A stretch of 64,000 bases of DNA from Isoetes taiwanensis (lineage: Eukaryota > Streptophyta > Lycopodiopsida > Isoetales > Isoetaceae), in contig JAJEKV010000035.1 in the NCBI GenBank assembly GCA_021234155.1, positions 9,188,779-9,252,778 on the forward strand, written 5' to 3'. Below the pieces are notes generated by a model. That model was given only the letters and a program-made list of their open reading frames with translations, was not told where the DNA came from and did no database searches. The stretch's first letter is position 1. Every line of letters starts with the position of its first letter. Positions 11,428-21,270 of this stretch are shown piece by piece. The translations under genes were made by a program, and so were the position numbers.

Positions 11428-11692
11428 CACGCCAGTCGTGCTTTCATTTCAATTGAATTCACGCTGGCATACGTTTTCATAAATTGAATTCACATGGCGT
11501 GTTTTCAAATCAATCGAATTCACGCCAGGCGTGTTTTCAAATCAACCTGGTTTCATAAATTGTATTCACGCCTGGCGTGAATTGGTTTGATTTGAAAGCA
11601 CGCCTGGCGTGAATTGCATTAGTAACTTTATTCATTTCACGCCAGGCGTGATTTTTCTCTTGATCAATTCTATTCAAATCGCGCCCGGCGTG
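11428..11692. repeat. Array of eight palindromes, core CACGCCWGGCGTG, in the first cargo-gene intron
   Basis: Perfect or near-perfect 13-bp palindromes start at 11428, 11459 (half site), 11491 (2-bp deletion), 11521, 11567, 11599, 11638 and 11680. Most are 30-46 bp apart and are separated by AAATCAATTGAATT-like spacers. The array fills most of the intron (11393-11732, acceptor CTATTGCAG). Related sites occur in the second intron, in element 2, and 10-20 bp inside both right TIRs. Confidence 0.85.
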
Positions 11693-11732
11693 TTTCTATT
11701 CTATGATACTGATTCAATGTCTGTACTATTGC

Positions 11733-13342
11733 AGTCCATCATTGGAACAAGCTGCGCCCTTTAGATCAACGATGGGTGGAATATGGCTGCCCATTACCCA
11801 CCGCGAGTATGGTCAAAGTCCGAGGCATTCAAGGCTTCCGGAGCCGGACTCATCGCAGGAACAATTATCTGAGGAGAAGAAGAAGATTGCAAGAAAATCA
11901 AAGAAAAAGGTGGTGATGACATTGCAGATCCTTAAAAGCTCATCTAGCGTGTCGGGACCATGAGCACTTCATTATAAGATTGTGTTTTGTAAGGAGGCAA
12001 AAGATGGCTCAAGTGGAATGAATGGTGGGGCGCTTATGCACAAGGGAAGGCCGGATACTATGGGTAGGGTGCCTCCTGTTGATGTAAGCATCTTTGACTT
12101 GAATGTGAGGAGATGAGAAAGACTTCGGGGGGCTAGACGGCGGCCGAGACCATTTGGGTTTTAGACCGATTAGCTTAAAGAAGGAAGTCTTATACAAGAA
12201 GAGTGCTTTCACTAAGGATAGGATGTCCTTAGTTGAGTGCCGCAAACCATGTGAAGGATGTGCGTTACAATGAAGTCACGGTTTGGAGCCGAAGTTACAA
12301 AGGCTATCGGGGGATGTGGCATTATCTGAAATTGGATTTTTCGGACAAATACAAGGTCAGTAATGATGACATCAAGAAGTTTTGTATTCTGGTCAAAGGA
12401 CTTCCTAAAGAATTGGAAGGCTAAAAATACAAAACATAAGGAGACTCTACCCCTAAAAGGCACCGGCGAAGTTGAGAAGAAAAGTGGCCCTTGTGAAGAA
12501 GATTACTGGAGAAGACGGCGCTGTCCCAAAGAGTCTCCATTGGGTACAAAAGGTCTCTTGCCGAATCAACCGGCCTTAAAAATATATTACTCTTTGTGTT
12601 GGACAGGGGGTGGGAGAGGAGATATGGGCATGAACAGAGGAAGGACTACTGGCGGCTTCTTTACCAAATGTATAGGATTGACAAGCTGAGAGATCCTTCA
12701 CTATTGTCATCGTTTGTCCTTGGTGTGAGTCACATCGCATGCACTATCCGCTGCTCATGATCTGGAGTGCCTCAAAGTTATTAGGGAGGGATGCCTAATA
12801 TATGATGTTAAGGATAATGAGCTGCGAACAGCACGGAAGATGGCACATGTGATCTTCATTATGATAGCCATGCTATCAGACGATGAATATGATATTGCTA
12901 AGGCCAAGGGGTGACAATAGCGGTGCATGGGAATGTTTTCTTCTAGATGATCGGACTTAAGAACTATATTCTTTCATACGGATCAGGATCGGTCGAACGG
13001 GATGAGTCGAGGAAGAGGATGAGGATGGGACCCCTCCTAAGTGGGGAAATCAAGCACTGAGCTACAAACTAAGGAGAAGGGGCCCTTAAATAAAAATGGA
13101 TTTCCGTCTATGGCTGCTTACCTCGTCGGGGCATTTGCTCCAATTGATACAACCTCGCTTGGAACTTCATGTTGGAGGTTATATTGCCCGAGAGGCTCTT
13201 ATGGGTGCAAGGAGATGTCCTTTGCTTTTGTGAGTGATGAGCAGGCCAAAGACTTTCTTGAACCATTCCTCATGCATGTGCTTGCCAAGTCTCCTAAAGG
13301 CCCTTATGGCAACATGAAATCATCAGCAATCAAAAGTCTGTA
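11733..13342 (+). pseudogene. Middle exons of the element 1 cargo gene
   Basis: Blocks shared with element 2, in order: RWVEYGCPLPT (about 11770-11805; element 2 QWIEYGKPMPT); WLKWNEWWGAY (about 12005-12040) and GRVPPVDVSIFDLNV (about 12065-12112; element 2 GKFPPVDTSIFDLHV); KYKVSNDDIKKF..VFWSKDF (about 12350-12410; element 2 KYNVSNDDLKKYVFWSKDF); ALSAAHDLECLKVIREG with IMIAMLSDDEYDIAK (about 12735-12912); and SFAFVSDEQAKDFLEPF with SPKGPYG (13222-13312). The function is unknown. The order and spacing support one gene. At least four frame changes occur, several beside runs or CAG/CTG sites. Confidence 0.6.
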
Positions 13343-13960
13343 GACTTGTCCAATTCGAAAGTGGACGTTGCTTCGGTGAGGGACCTAGTGTCTGCTGACG
13401 ATAAGGAAAGCGGTAATGAACAAATAGGCGCTAAACGGGCTGCTCAAAGTACTGTGATGGCGCGAACTTAGGGAATATTTTTGCCCACATTGCGGGTGAT
13501 GCAAGCAACAATAGAGTAGATTCACGAGGTTAACAATGAACTAATTGGCGAGTGGAAACCGAAAATGAAGGCAACGAAGGCGGCTCTAGTGATTCACAAG
13601 TTTGCCAAATCAATAGTAAAATAATGTCGGTTTGTGAAGGACGCTTGTTGAACTAATAGAAAATAACAATTCTAACAAATGTAAGAAGACGAAGATTAAG
13701 GGTGGCGAAGAAGGGGAGAATGCGCCGGCGATGGCCGTGGCGAAGATGATAGGTATGGCCTTGCCCACTAAATCGCGTCACGCGTGATTTAATTTGTATT
13801 ACCTTTGAATTAAATCGGCGCCAAGCGTGTTTTGATTATTTTTCGTTGTCAAACTAAATCCGCCAGCCGATTTGATTATGACTATTTCAAATCACGCTTG
13901 GCGTTTGTATTGTTTGTGTTATCGTATCTTGCTGACCAGGATACATGTTTGATGTTTCAG
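13343..13960 (+). other. Linker region and second palindrome-bearing intron
   Basis: 13343-13740 corresponds to the acidic linker of element 2 but is frame-scrambled here. The following intron (about 13750-13960, acceptor GATGTTTCAG) contains TCACGCGTGATTT (about 13778), GGCGCCAAGCGTG (about 13815) and AATCACGCTTGGCGTTTG (about 13890), members of the palindrome series. Confidence 0.5.
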
Positions 13961-13961
13961 C

Positions 13962-14597
13962 TTCCATTGCGTTTCTAAGAAGGTTGTGGTGTTCGACCTA
14001 AACGGAGTCCTTTGCAAGACTTTTCCGAAAAATAAAGTGGCTAGAGAACAGTTTCATCAGACACCAGTAGAATCAAACACCAAGTGGATCTATCCGCGGC
14101 CGCACTTGAAGGAGATGCTAGATGAGGCATTCAGGTTATTTCGAGTTGGTATTTGGTCATCCATGGAACTAAGGAACATCAAGGATACTTTGGAGGCACT
14201 GGGGGAAATGCATAGACATTGGTTGACCTTTTGGGATCAGAACAAATGTGTGAAGTTCACTAATCCCAAGGATCCAACAGGCAAGCCTATCTTCATCAAA
14301 CACTTGAGTAACATGATGGACGAACTTGGTATCGAGAATAAGGATGATATAATCATAGTGGATGATGATGCTCTCAAATGCTTCTACAATCAAACACAGG
14401 TCCTGAATCCACCATCTTACGATCCAAAAAACTTTGCGACAGATGATTTTCTGGTGAAGTTTGTGTCTATTATGCATAATTTGGCTATGGGGATGACGGT
14501 GGGTGAAGTGTTAGATTCGTACCCAGAACTGGATAGGACGGCTGACATGGAACCACACCTTGTTAAATACGTGGAAAAACATGGATTGATCCCTTAA
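13962..14597 (+). CDS. FCP1-like HAD phosphatase-type domain (C-terminal exon)
   Basis: Open exon to a TAA stop, 204 codons from the first block (KKVVVFDLNGV). HAD motif I is F-D-L-N-G-V (residues 3-8 from GTG 13986), motif II is IWSSM (56-60), the motif III Lys is in PIFIKHL (about 105) and motif IV is VDDD (125-128). WDQNKC (83-88) and NPPSY (141-145) match the plant FCP1/NIF-like subfamily. The canonical DxDx(T/V) has Asn in place of the second Asp, as some plant family members do from memory. That Asp is the usual general acid/base, so activity may be lost or altered. The C-terminus (VGEVLDSYPELDRT) is also conserved in element 2 (VEEIQTLYPLLDRT). This is probably a captured plant gene. 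Confidence 0.8.
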   Translation, partial: FHCVSKKVVVFDLNGVLCKTFPKNKVAREQFHQTPVESNTKWIYPRPHLKEMLDEAFRLFRVGIWSSMELRNIKDTLEALGEMHRHWLTFWDQNKCVKFTNPKDPTGKPIFIKHLSNMMDELGIENKDDIIIVDDDALKCFYNQTQVLNPPSYDPKNFATDDFLVKFVSIMHNLAMGMTVGEVLDSYPELDRTADMEPHLVKYVEKHGLIP

Positions 14598-14897
14598 TGT
14601 TTTATTGTTATATATGATATTTTTGTATGATATTTGTGCCATGTATCGATAATTTCGAGTCTGGAATTGCCTCGCAAATAATGCAGTCTGTTATTATCAA
14701 ACCTAATATTATCATCTATCGAGCAAGCAATTTTGGTCTCATCTATGTTAGCAACTTGCTCTTCATTTTTGCATATTTGAATTCGCATATGAAACGACGT
14801 CACACGTGAATCGCAACCTTATGTTATTTTTGAAAAAAGATTAAAAAAAACAAAAACCCCCTAGAAGACAATAGCAGGTTGGCGTGATTTTGGAGTT
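14598..14897. other. 3' flank of the cargo gene inside element 1
   Basis: AT-rich, non-coding, with a likely 3' untranslated region. GGCGTGATTTTGG (14881-14893), just inside the TIR, is shared with element 2 (GGCGCGATTTTGG). No equivalent of the extra ORF at 63262 is seen here. Confidence 0.5.
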
Positions 14898-14929
14898 GAC
14901 ATAATCCCAATTTAATTGGATGATGGTTA
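14898..14929 (-). repeat. Right terminal inverted repeat of element 1
   Basis: Reads GACATAATCCCAATTTAATT and ends TGATGGTTA at 14929. It is the inverse of 2502-2533 with two mismatches. The LINE frame resumes at the next base. Confidence 0.85.
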
Positions 14930-16224
14930 GGTGGTCTGGGTATGATGGACTTCTTACTGCAGAGCAAAGTCCTTATTTCAAAGCATTTGTAGACTCCTGA
15001 ATGGTGAAGATGATTCTCCTAGTTTATGCCTTCTTAAACAAGCTCTTGGTCACTGTATCCCTCTGGGCAAAAAGACTATCAAACTAGTCCTACCTTGGGC
15101 ATTATTTCAGACTATGCAGCCTTTCCCAAGTGCTTCTCCATTTTTACGTGGCTTGTTGACAGCATGGCAGGCAGTCAAACATCTTTTCTGGCCATGCCTC
15201 TCCATCCACACCCTATTGGAGACTCCATGGTGGTGGGCATCACTGCCTCCAGACCACTCAGAACCTCCACTGGCGGCATCAGTTCATCCCCTTACACAGA
15301 GATGATGGGTTCTGCGTTGTCTCTATTCAAGCATGATATGAAGCGGGTCATGGCCTAAATTTCAGGCAAAGTTCCTGCTTTCTCGTTGGGATGTATCATT
15401 ATGGAAGAAGGTCACAGAAAATTTGCCTCTTGTAGTGCAAGTTGGTATTGCTAAAAGAGTGCCATGGGACTGTCATGAAAATATTCACAAAGGCAAGCAC
15501 CTTGTCAGATCAGCCGCCTTCTTTTAGCACCACAGCCCCTCCGGTTGCCAGATGGGTGGCACCTACAGGTTCCACAGCACACTTTGTGTGGTACATGGCG
15601 ATAGCTTTAGGATAGGTTGCTCCACCCTAAAGTCTCTGTTCTATGGTGGCAGGTTATCCACAGGTGCCTGTGCGTTCCTGTCTTCCGACATCGCTATGAT
15701 CCTCGCATATTTGCAGTATGCCCGCTGTACCTTTCAGCCGTTGAGACTCTTGAGCACTGTCTCTTTGATTGTCCAGAGGTTCAACCAGCGTGGTCCTGGC
15801 TACAAGGCTTGTTTAACAGTACATTGGACCGTCGATGCATCCTCTTGGCGTCCTATCCTAATGCATGGCCCTCAGCTAAACAGAGAGCTTTCCATCCTGG
15901 TTCTGGTTGGCTCCTATGGTCGATATGGGAGCGTTGTAGACACCATATCTTCCAAGGCATTTATTCATCTGCACATGATATTATGGTGGCCCGTAAAAAG
16001 ATCTTGGACCTATGAATGCTCTTCTCTTGATTCGAAAATGATGGAACGATCGGATTGATATCTTGAATTGATTCTTATTGTTAGTCTCCCCTTTCGAGTA
16101 AGCACATTGTGCTCCGTGCTCTTACTTTTGTGGCATCTTTTTTATGCATACGGTTAGATGAGACATGTAAATTTTGTACTTTTTATCCGATTAATAAATT
16201 TTTGGCTTTTGTCCATAAAAAAAA
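14930..16224 (+). mobile_element. LINE 3' half (interrupted by element 1), zf-RVT domain and poly(A)
   Basis: Begins GGLGMMDFLLQSKVL, the conserved post-RT block, continuing from the fragment at 2360-2503. Frames at 15095-15358 and 15617-16015 follow. The latter reads LLHPKVSVLWWQVIHRCL...VCPLYLSAVETLEHCLFDCP...AWSWL, a typical zf-RVT zinc-binding domain with Cys-x-Leu and H-C-x3-C residues. The element ends with AATAAA at about 16191 and nine A residues at 16216-16224. Frameshifts near 15000-15600 inactivate it. This LINE was present before element 1 inserted. Confidence 0.8.
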
Positions 16225-18726
16225 GGGCATTAACATTAGAGTGGTCATGTGATGGACCAGAAATGGTGCATTTGCGGTGTTCATTTTATAGTTTATATAA
16301 AATCAATGGTACAAAATATATTGAACCCTTCCTAGAATTCATATATGGCATGGTCATGGTGCGCTAAAAAATACCTAAAAATATATATACCTCCATTCTT
16401 GTAAGTTGTGCTCTAGCAAACTTCGGGGTCAAGTACCAAAAGCTTCATGTTCATATAAAGTCAAACTGTCTTGCCAAAACGATTTTTTCAAAATTTTGAT
16501 TGCGATGATAGTTTTCTACAATGAATAGCAAAAACGGCACAAAAGTTAGATGTCAATCGAAGTCTATGAAGAAAGATAGGGTCATTCAAACATGATAGGG
16601 CCAAAAGCGCTTTTCGTCCTCCTCAAAACCAATTATGGTTCCCAAAAGGCAGTTGTAGTTTAAATACAACTTTTACAAGGAAATGCATTTTGAACTAATT
16701 TGACATATAAGCAATTGACAACTTCCTCCATCCCATAAAAATATTGACTGGCCTTGAATTTGATGTTTGGATGTTCACTTTTGATCTCAATTCTAGGTAA
16801 CTTGTAGCAATGATTAATATTTCCCCATATAGAGCAAAACTTCCTCTATGGTATCCTCCAAAAAATCATAATATAAAAGTTCAAAATATTATGAAACCAA
16901 TGCAAAAACAAGCTCATTAAAAATGCAAAAGACATGGTCACAAGAAATCAAGAAAGATTTCTATACCTGAGCCCGTTACTTGTTCATAGGTCCATTTAAA
17001 ATCAATAACTTCCTTATGTTAATTGATCTTAAGTTGAACTTTGGGATATGAATAGCTTCTGATTTACTTTAATAATGCAAATATTTGTTGATCATAACCT
17101 TGAGATTTGGATTAAACTTTATAGCATCAAATTCAAATATGTCTTCTATGTTTATTCTAGATTTATGCCTCGAAACGTGACTTTGAAAAATCACATTCTC
17201 AAAATGTCCCATGTCATGAAATCAATGCACAAAAAAAAAAAAAAAAAATGGGACTTTATGACTATAAAAAGTCAAGTTAGACTGCTATGTGCAGTTCCAC
17301 TTGCAAACAATTATTGGTCCACAGGACCTGAAGTTTAAAAATTAATAGAGGCATCATCTTAGCTTATGCGTACAATCCTCCATAGGATAAAATTAATTGG
17401 TTCGTCATTATGCGGACAAAATGGATAGGGCCTAGTGAGAGATATATGCTCTATACAATTGGTCTGGTTATGGACCATAAATGGTTCATGCTTAATTATA
17501 TTCGCATCTTTCAAATAGTACGTTATTTCAATATGAAAATAGAGAGTTAATATTGCAAAGGAAGGCCCGCATTCATGAAAAATATAGTGTACATGAAAGA
17601 TGACCTACTTGTAACATTATCCTATTAAAACTCTAATGCTTTGTAGCGGCAATGGATATACCAGTTTTATACTAGTAAAAAATAACCATGTTTCTCCGTA
17701 TTTTTTTGCAAGAAAGCCACACAACCTACATAGAGAACCTATATATATGTTCCGTCATATTTTGAACCATTTGGAAGGCTTATTTGGAGAAATGTAGCGT
17801 GTTCTTTACAAAGCTGAGAAATAAGCATCAAAGATCATATAGTTTAATTTTTTATTCTTATACTTAAACTTCTCGATCTTCACTTTCATTCATCAATAAA
17901 CATCACTAGCTAGTAAATGATGAGTTTTCAGCCTATTATTTTGGAATTAACTCAAATTTTTAACCTCTAATGTGTTAATCTTATGGTTGTACATCATCTT
18001 TAAATCTAGTTAATTGCATGGTTAAACCCTAATTACACTATATACAAGTTGATAGAGTAATTTTCTATCTAAATGTAAGAAGAATGCATCATTCGTTACC
18101 CTCGTGATACTTACAAGTGGTGTTCTTGGAGCATTTTAATCTATAATTTTGTCCTAAATTCTATATAGGAAATTCTCTATTAGATTTTGAAGTTGATATA
18201 ACTTATGAACACTAAAACAAAACATAAAATTGTACTTCATATAGTTAAGAACCCATGGCCACAAGAATTAAGCCAAAACTTATAATAATAAGAGAGAAAT
18301 AATTCATAAACCGCAGGCAGGATTTTTGAACAAAATTGGGTTTGCCGGCTTCCACGGATGTTAGATGATAGCAACCAAAGCTGAAAACATACAAATCAAT
18401 GTGTTCTATCATAAATAGATAAATACTTCAACTTTTAGCAAGGTTTAGGCATGTCCTGTTTATGCCAGGAAAACCAAGAATACAGTTCTGGACTATTGCA
18501 GAAACTGTCAAATTCTCTAATATTTGAACATTCACTACAAACATATAGGTGAGTTCACTAGTCTTGAAATTCTCGAAGATTAAGAATCAAGTAAAGATTG
18601 ATATAGTGGCATTTATATTGCGAAATTGAAACTTCCATTCTCAAATATATTGGTTTAAGTTGCAGTGGGTTAACTGGACCAATTCTGGTCCATGGATTGG
18701 GAATGGTCCCCGGGACCACTCTAGTA
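16225..18726. other. AT-rich intergenic DNA with no recognised gene
   Basis: No domain is recognisable in any frame. An 18-base A tract lies at about 17230-17248. A short stretch, CTTCCTCCATCCCATAAAAA at about 16723, faintly resembles a Stowaway-type MITE end, but no partner end was found. Confidence 0.5.
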
Positions 18727-19189
18727 TCTATCTATATATAGTAATAAAAGCAAAAATGATAGTTTGTGCACGCATTCTGGGCCATTGATTTTGCTATTTT
18801 ATTTTTATCCATCAGATGGGGCAGTTATTTTATCCCCTTCGATTTTTGTCACTATTTTAATTTGATCTTGAAAAGAAGACGGGGCTGTCCTTTCGGACAG
18901 ATATCCCATCCCATGCATTTCTTCCTCACAAACATGGGAGCAAGAGGACGATAGTGAGATGAATAATTCCGTGAGCATCACCGAGCTTCAAAAAGTGGAC
19001 TTATCCCATCCCTGACAAAATATTCAGGCCAAGGTCAGCGTAAAAAGGATTAATTGAACGGATTATGTGATTATATTGGATGCTTTGCAGAGGGCACGTA
19101 AAAGGCAAAGCCGCCTTGCAATTTTCTGAGTTCCGACATAGCGTGAGGTATTTCTTCTTGCTGCGTACTTCTAATGCGGCATTTCACGT

Positions 19190-20925
19190 TCATTTTTTTC
19201 GTCCGAACCCGAACAAGGTTATTTTTTTTCTCTGTGTGTGAGCAAGAGCTTTTGGCTTCCTAGCACAGATTATTATAGCAAGAAATCGAGTATACAGAGA
19301 TTTCCCATGCGAAATTGTCTCTTTTTTCAGCAATTCGACCAGTTGCATAGAGGGGCAGGGATGCTTCGAAGGCTTCAATATTTTGTAGTCAATGATCCTC
19401 CTTGGTAATAACATAATAATTACTAGAAATAAGCCCAAGGACTTGTAGTACATGTATGCTTGCAATAGGACTACCATTAGTTGAGAATAGTACACTGCCA
19501 AGAGCATCATATGTAGTTTGCCGATTCTTGCGGACATCAAGAGTATCGGCATGGTCGGGGCTACATGTTTGTTCTAGAATGCATTTTGCTTCTTCAAAGA
19601 GCTCAATTTGCTTCCACAATGTCATGTAGTTCTACATTAGCTAGACCATCCGGGTTTAACAAAATTCCGATGGACATATCTTTCTTGGATCGATCTCGAA
19701 CTTTAGCAGGGCACTTTTGCAATACATATATGCTTCATTGAACTTGCCCATCACATAATACAACACACCCATTTGTGCTTCGATGATCTGGTAAGCTTTC
19801 TAAAATACTCAAGGCTCTCTTAAGTAAAGTCAATGCCTGTTCATGCTCATCTATAGCCTCATAAAGTGATGCTACCTCCGTTAATTCACTTATGACCTCA
19901 TCAACTGCATGTTTTGTGTCATGCTTCCATATATTTTGAAAGCACTTTCACAATAGGTTCTCGCTTCTCTCTGTCTTCCAGTTTTCACATAAAGATGTGC
20001 AAGGCTGATATGGACCGAAGCCACAGATGTATGGTCTTCCCCTTTTGCAGATTTAAAAACAGTAAGAGCTTTCTGGTAAGAAAATACAACATCATCATAA
20101 CAACCAAGGGCTACATGTGTATCTTTGATAGAAACTTGAACTGATGCTGCATCCACGTCCTTCCCATTAAAAATAAGAGCCATGCTAGCCAGCACCAAAT
20201 ACTCCAATGTTGTCTCATGGTCTCCCTTACCACTACAAATAAGTGCCATTAACCTTCTGTTTGCTGCTGCTTCTACTGAACCGGGTGCACTATACTCATT
20301 ATGTATCTTCAGCAGATGGTTGCACAACTCTTCTGCTTTTGAACTGCATAGCCTGTGTGTAGTAAAGCATTACCATTATATTTAGTTTCGGTTAATTGAT
20401 CAGTAAGTAAAATCAGCTTGTATCCAATAGCATTTTTATTTAAAGTAGATACATGGATGCATGAATTTACACTATCACTACATACCTGGAGATGTGCTTC
20501 TGCCAAGTAATGGCAAGTGCTTGCAACACGATAATCCATCTGTCCAAGGGTATTATTCTGAATTTCATATGCAGAATTATAAGCTTGCAAAGAGTCCTCA
20601 TGTCTTCCCATCAAAACCAAGGTATCTCCCATGTGCATATAACCAGAGAATATAGCAAGAGCATGATCTAATCCATCATCTACACTTATAACAGACACTG
20701 ACTTTTCCAAGGCAGACATTGCCTCTTCAAACCTACCTAGCCGACAGCACACAACAACAAATACATGTAAGCTCATTACCAGTTCCATATCCCTTTTTTC
20801 CTCCTTATTGTTTTCAAAATATTTCACTGCTTGAGAAGCATAATCCAGAACCTTCATGGGACTGGAACCCTTCTTGTTAAGGGACTTTGCAAGTTTAAGA
20901 AGGATTGGACCTACAGGCATCCATT
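19190..20925 (-). pseudogene. Captured fragment of a kinesin light chain-related (KLCR) TPR protein gene
   Basis: Plant KLCR proteins are TPR proteins that tie microtubules to the plasma membrane and cellulose synthase complexes. The first exon (20486-20920) begins VGPILLKLAKSLNKKG and includes FEEAMSALEKSV and DHALAIFSGYMHMGDTL. It ends AEAHLQ at a GTATGT donor. An intron (about 20345-20485) ends TATGCAG. Exon 2 (about 19640-20344) reads NRRLMALICSGKGDHETTLEYL, then SYQKALTVFKSAKGEDH. The last part (19389-19625) holds LFEEAKCILEQTCSPDHADTL. About 100 N-terminal residues are missing and the 3' part has frame breaks. Retained introns show capture at DNA level, as Helitrons do. Confidence 0.85.
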
Positions 20926-21017
20926 TTCAGCTCTTTTCATGGCTGGATTTGCGGTGTCTGTCACCTCCTCAATATCTTGACTCTCTTCTTTTGAGATGGT
21001 GATTTTAACCAGATGCG

Positions 21018-21270
21018 TTCACATTCGCAACGATGCTTGGTGCCTGCAGCAGTATAGACAATTTGCAGCATAGGAAGTTGCTCCATGCCCAGATCATAAA
21101 CGATTATGCAAAACAGTTGCAGAATGCCAAACATGTTGAATTTTCTAGCATTCTCAATGCTTGCACAAGCCTTATAGACCTAGGCGAGGGTGAGGAAGTC
21201 TATAGGCATATTGTGAATAGCAGAATTGAGGCATGTATTAAACGTGCAGATGTAAATCTTTTATGGCTGC
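21018..21270 (+). pseudogene. Captured PPR-protein fragment
   Basis: Reads PDAFTFATMLGACSSIDNL, then HRKLLHAQII, then FSSILNACTSLIDLGEGEEVYRHI, which are repeats of the P-L-S class of plant organellar RNA-editing PPR proteins. Only about two repeats remain and the frame then leaves the family. It lies divergently from the KLCR fragment, about 90 bp away, inside the same Helitron, so two unrelated genes were captured. Not expected to be functional. Confidence 0.7.

Larger units (their letters stand above)
10236..14597 (+). pseudogene. Cargo gene of element 1: ParB-like domain + acidic linker + FCP1-like HAD domain
   Basis: This is one long rightward gene inferred by aligning element 1 with element 2 exon by exon. 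The order is: an N-terminal basic region (about 10240-10797, in several frames); a ParB-like exon ending at a GT donor (11393); an intron with a palindrome array; a middle exon set (11733-13342); an acidic/Ser region (about 13343-13740); a second palindrome-bearing intron; and an FCP1-like exon (13962-14597). Element 2 preserves the same order, although retrotransposons split it. Element 1 has several frame breaks outside the two domain exons. The predicted protein would combine a DNA-binding or NTP-dependent ParB-type module with a phosphatase-type module, presumably nuclear. Whether it is one polypeptide or two genes needs transcript data. Confidence 0.6.
2502..14929. mobile_element. Element 1: 12.4-kb TIR DNA transposon with DDE-type transposase and ParB-like/FCP1-like cargo
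   Basis: This is a complete element bounded by 32-bp TIRs that begin TAACCATCATTCAATTAAAT. The left end carries a leftward transposase gene (2830-5582). The middle holds two promoter-like modules, a large hairpin and small ORFs. The right end carries a rightward multi-exon gene (about 10236-14597) encoding a ParB-like domain and an FCP1-like HAD domain. The element is inserted in a LINE, and the inferred empty site suggests a 2-bp duplication (GG). A second copy sharing the right-hand gene order, small ORF, palindromes and TIR lies at about 43310-63796. I do not recognise this cargo combination from any named plant transposon family. Confidence 0.8.

Noticed and set aside
11428-11692. CRISPR array
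   Set aside because: The repeats are short palindromes with similar AT-rich spacers inside a spliceable plant intron; there are no cas genes and the genome is eukaryotic.
14169-14477. 102-codon leftward frame
   Set aside because: Shadow of the FCP1-like exon on the opposite strand.
2502-14929. Polinton/Maverick or endogenous giant-virus insertion
   Set aside because: No DNA polymerase B, packaging ATPase, capsid or retroviral-type integrase is seen, and the TIRs are only 32 bp.
16721-16760. Stowaway-like MITE end (CTTCCTCCATCCCATAAAAA)
   Set aside because: Only one end, no inverted partner within 500 bp and no TA duplication.
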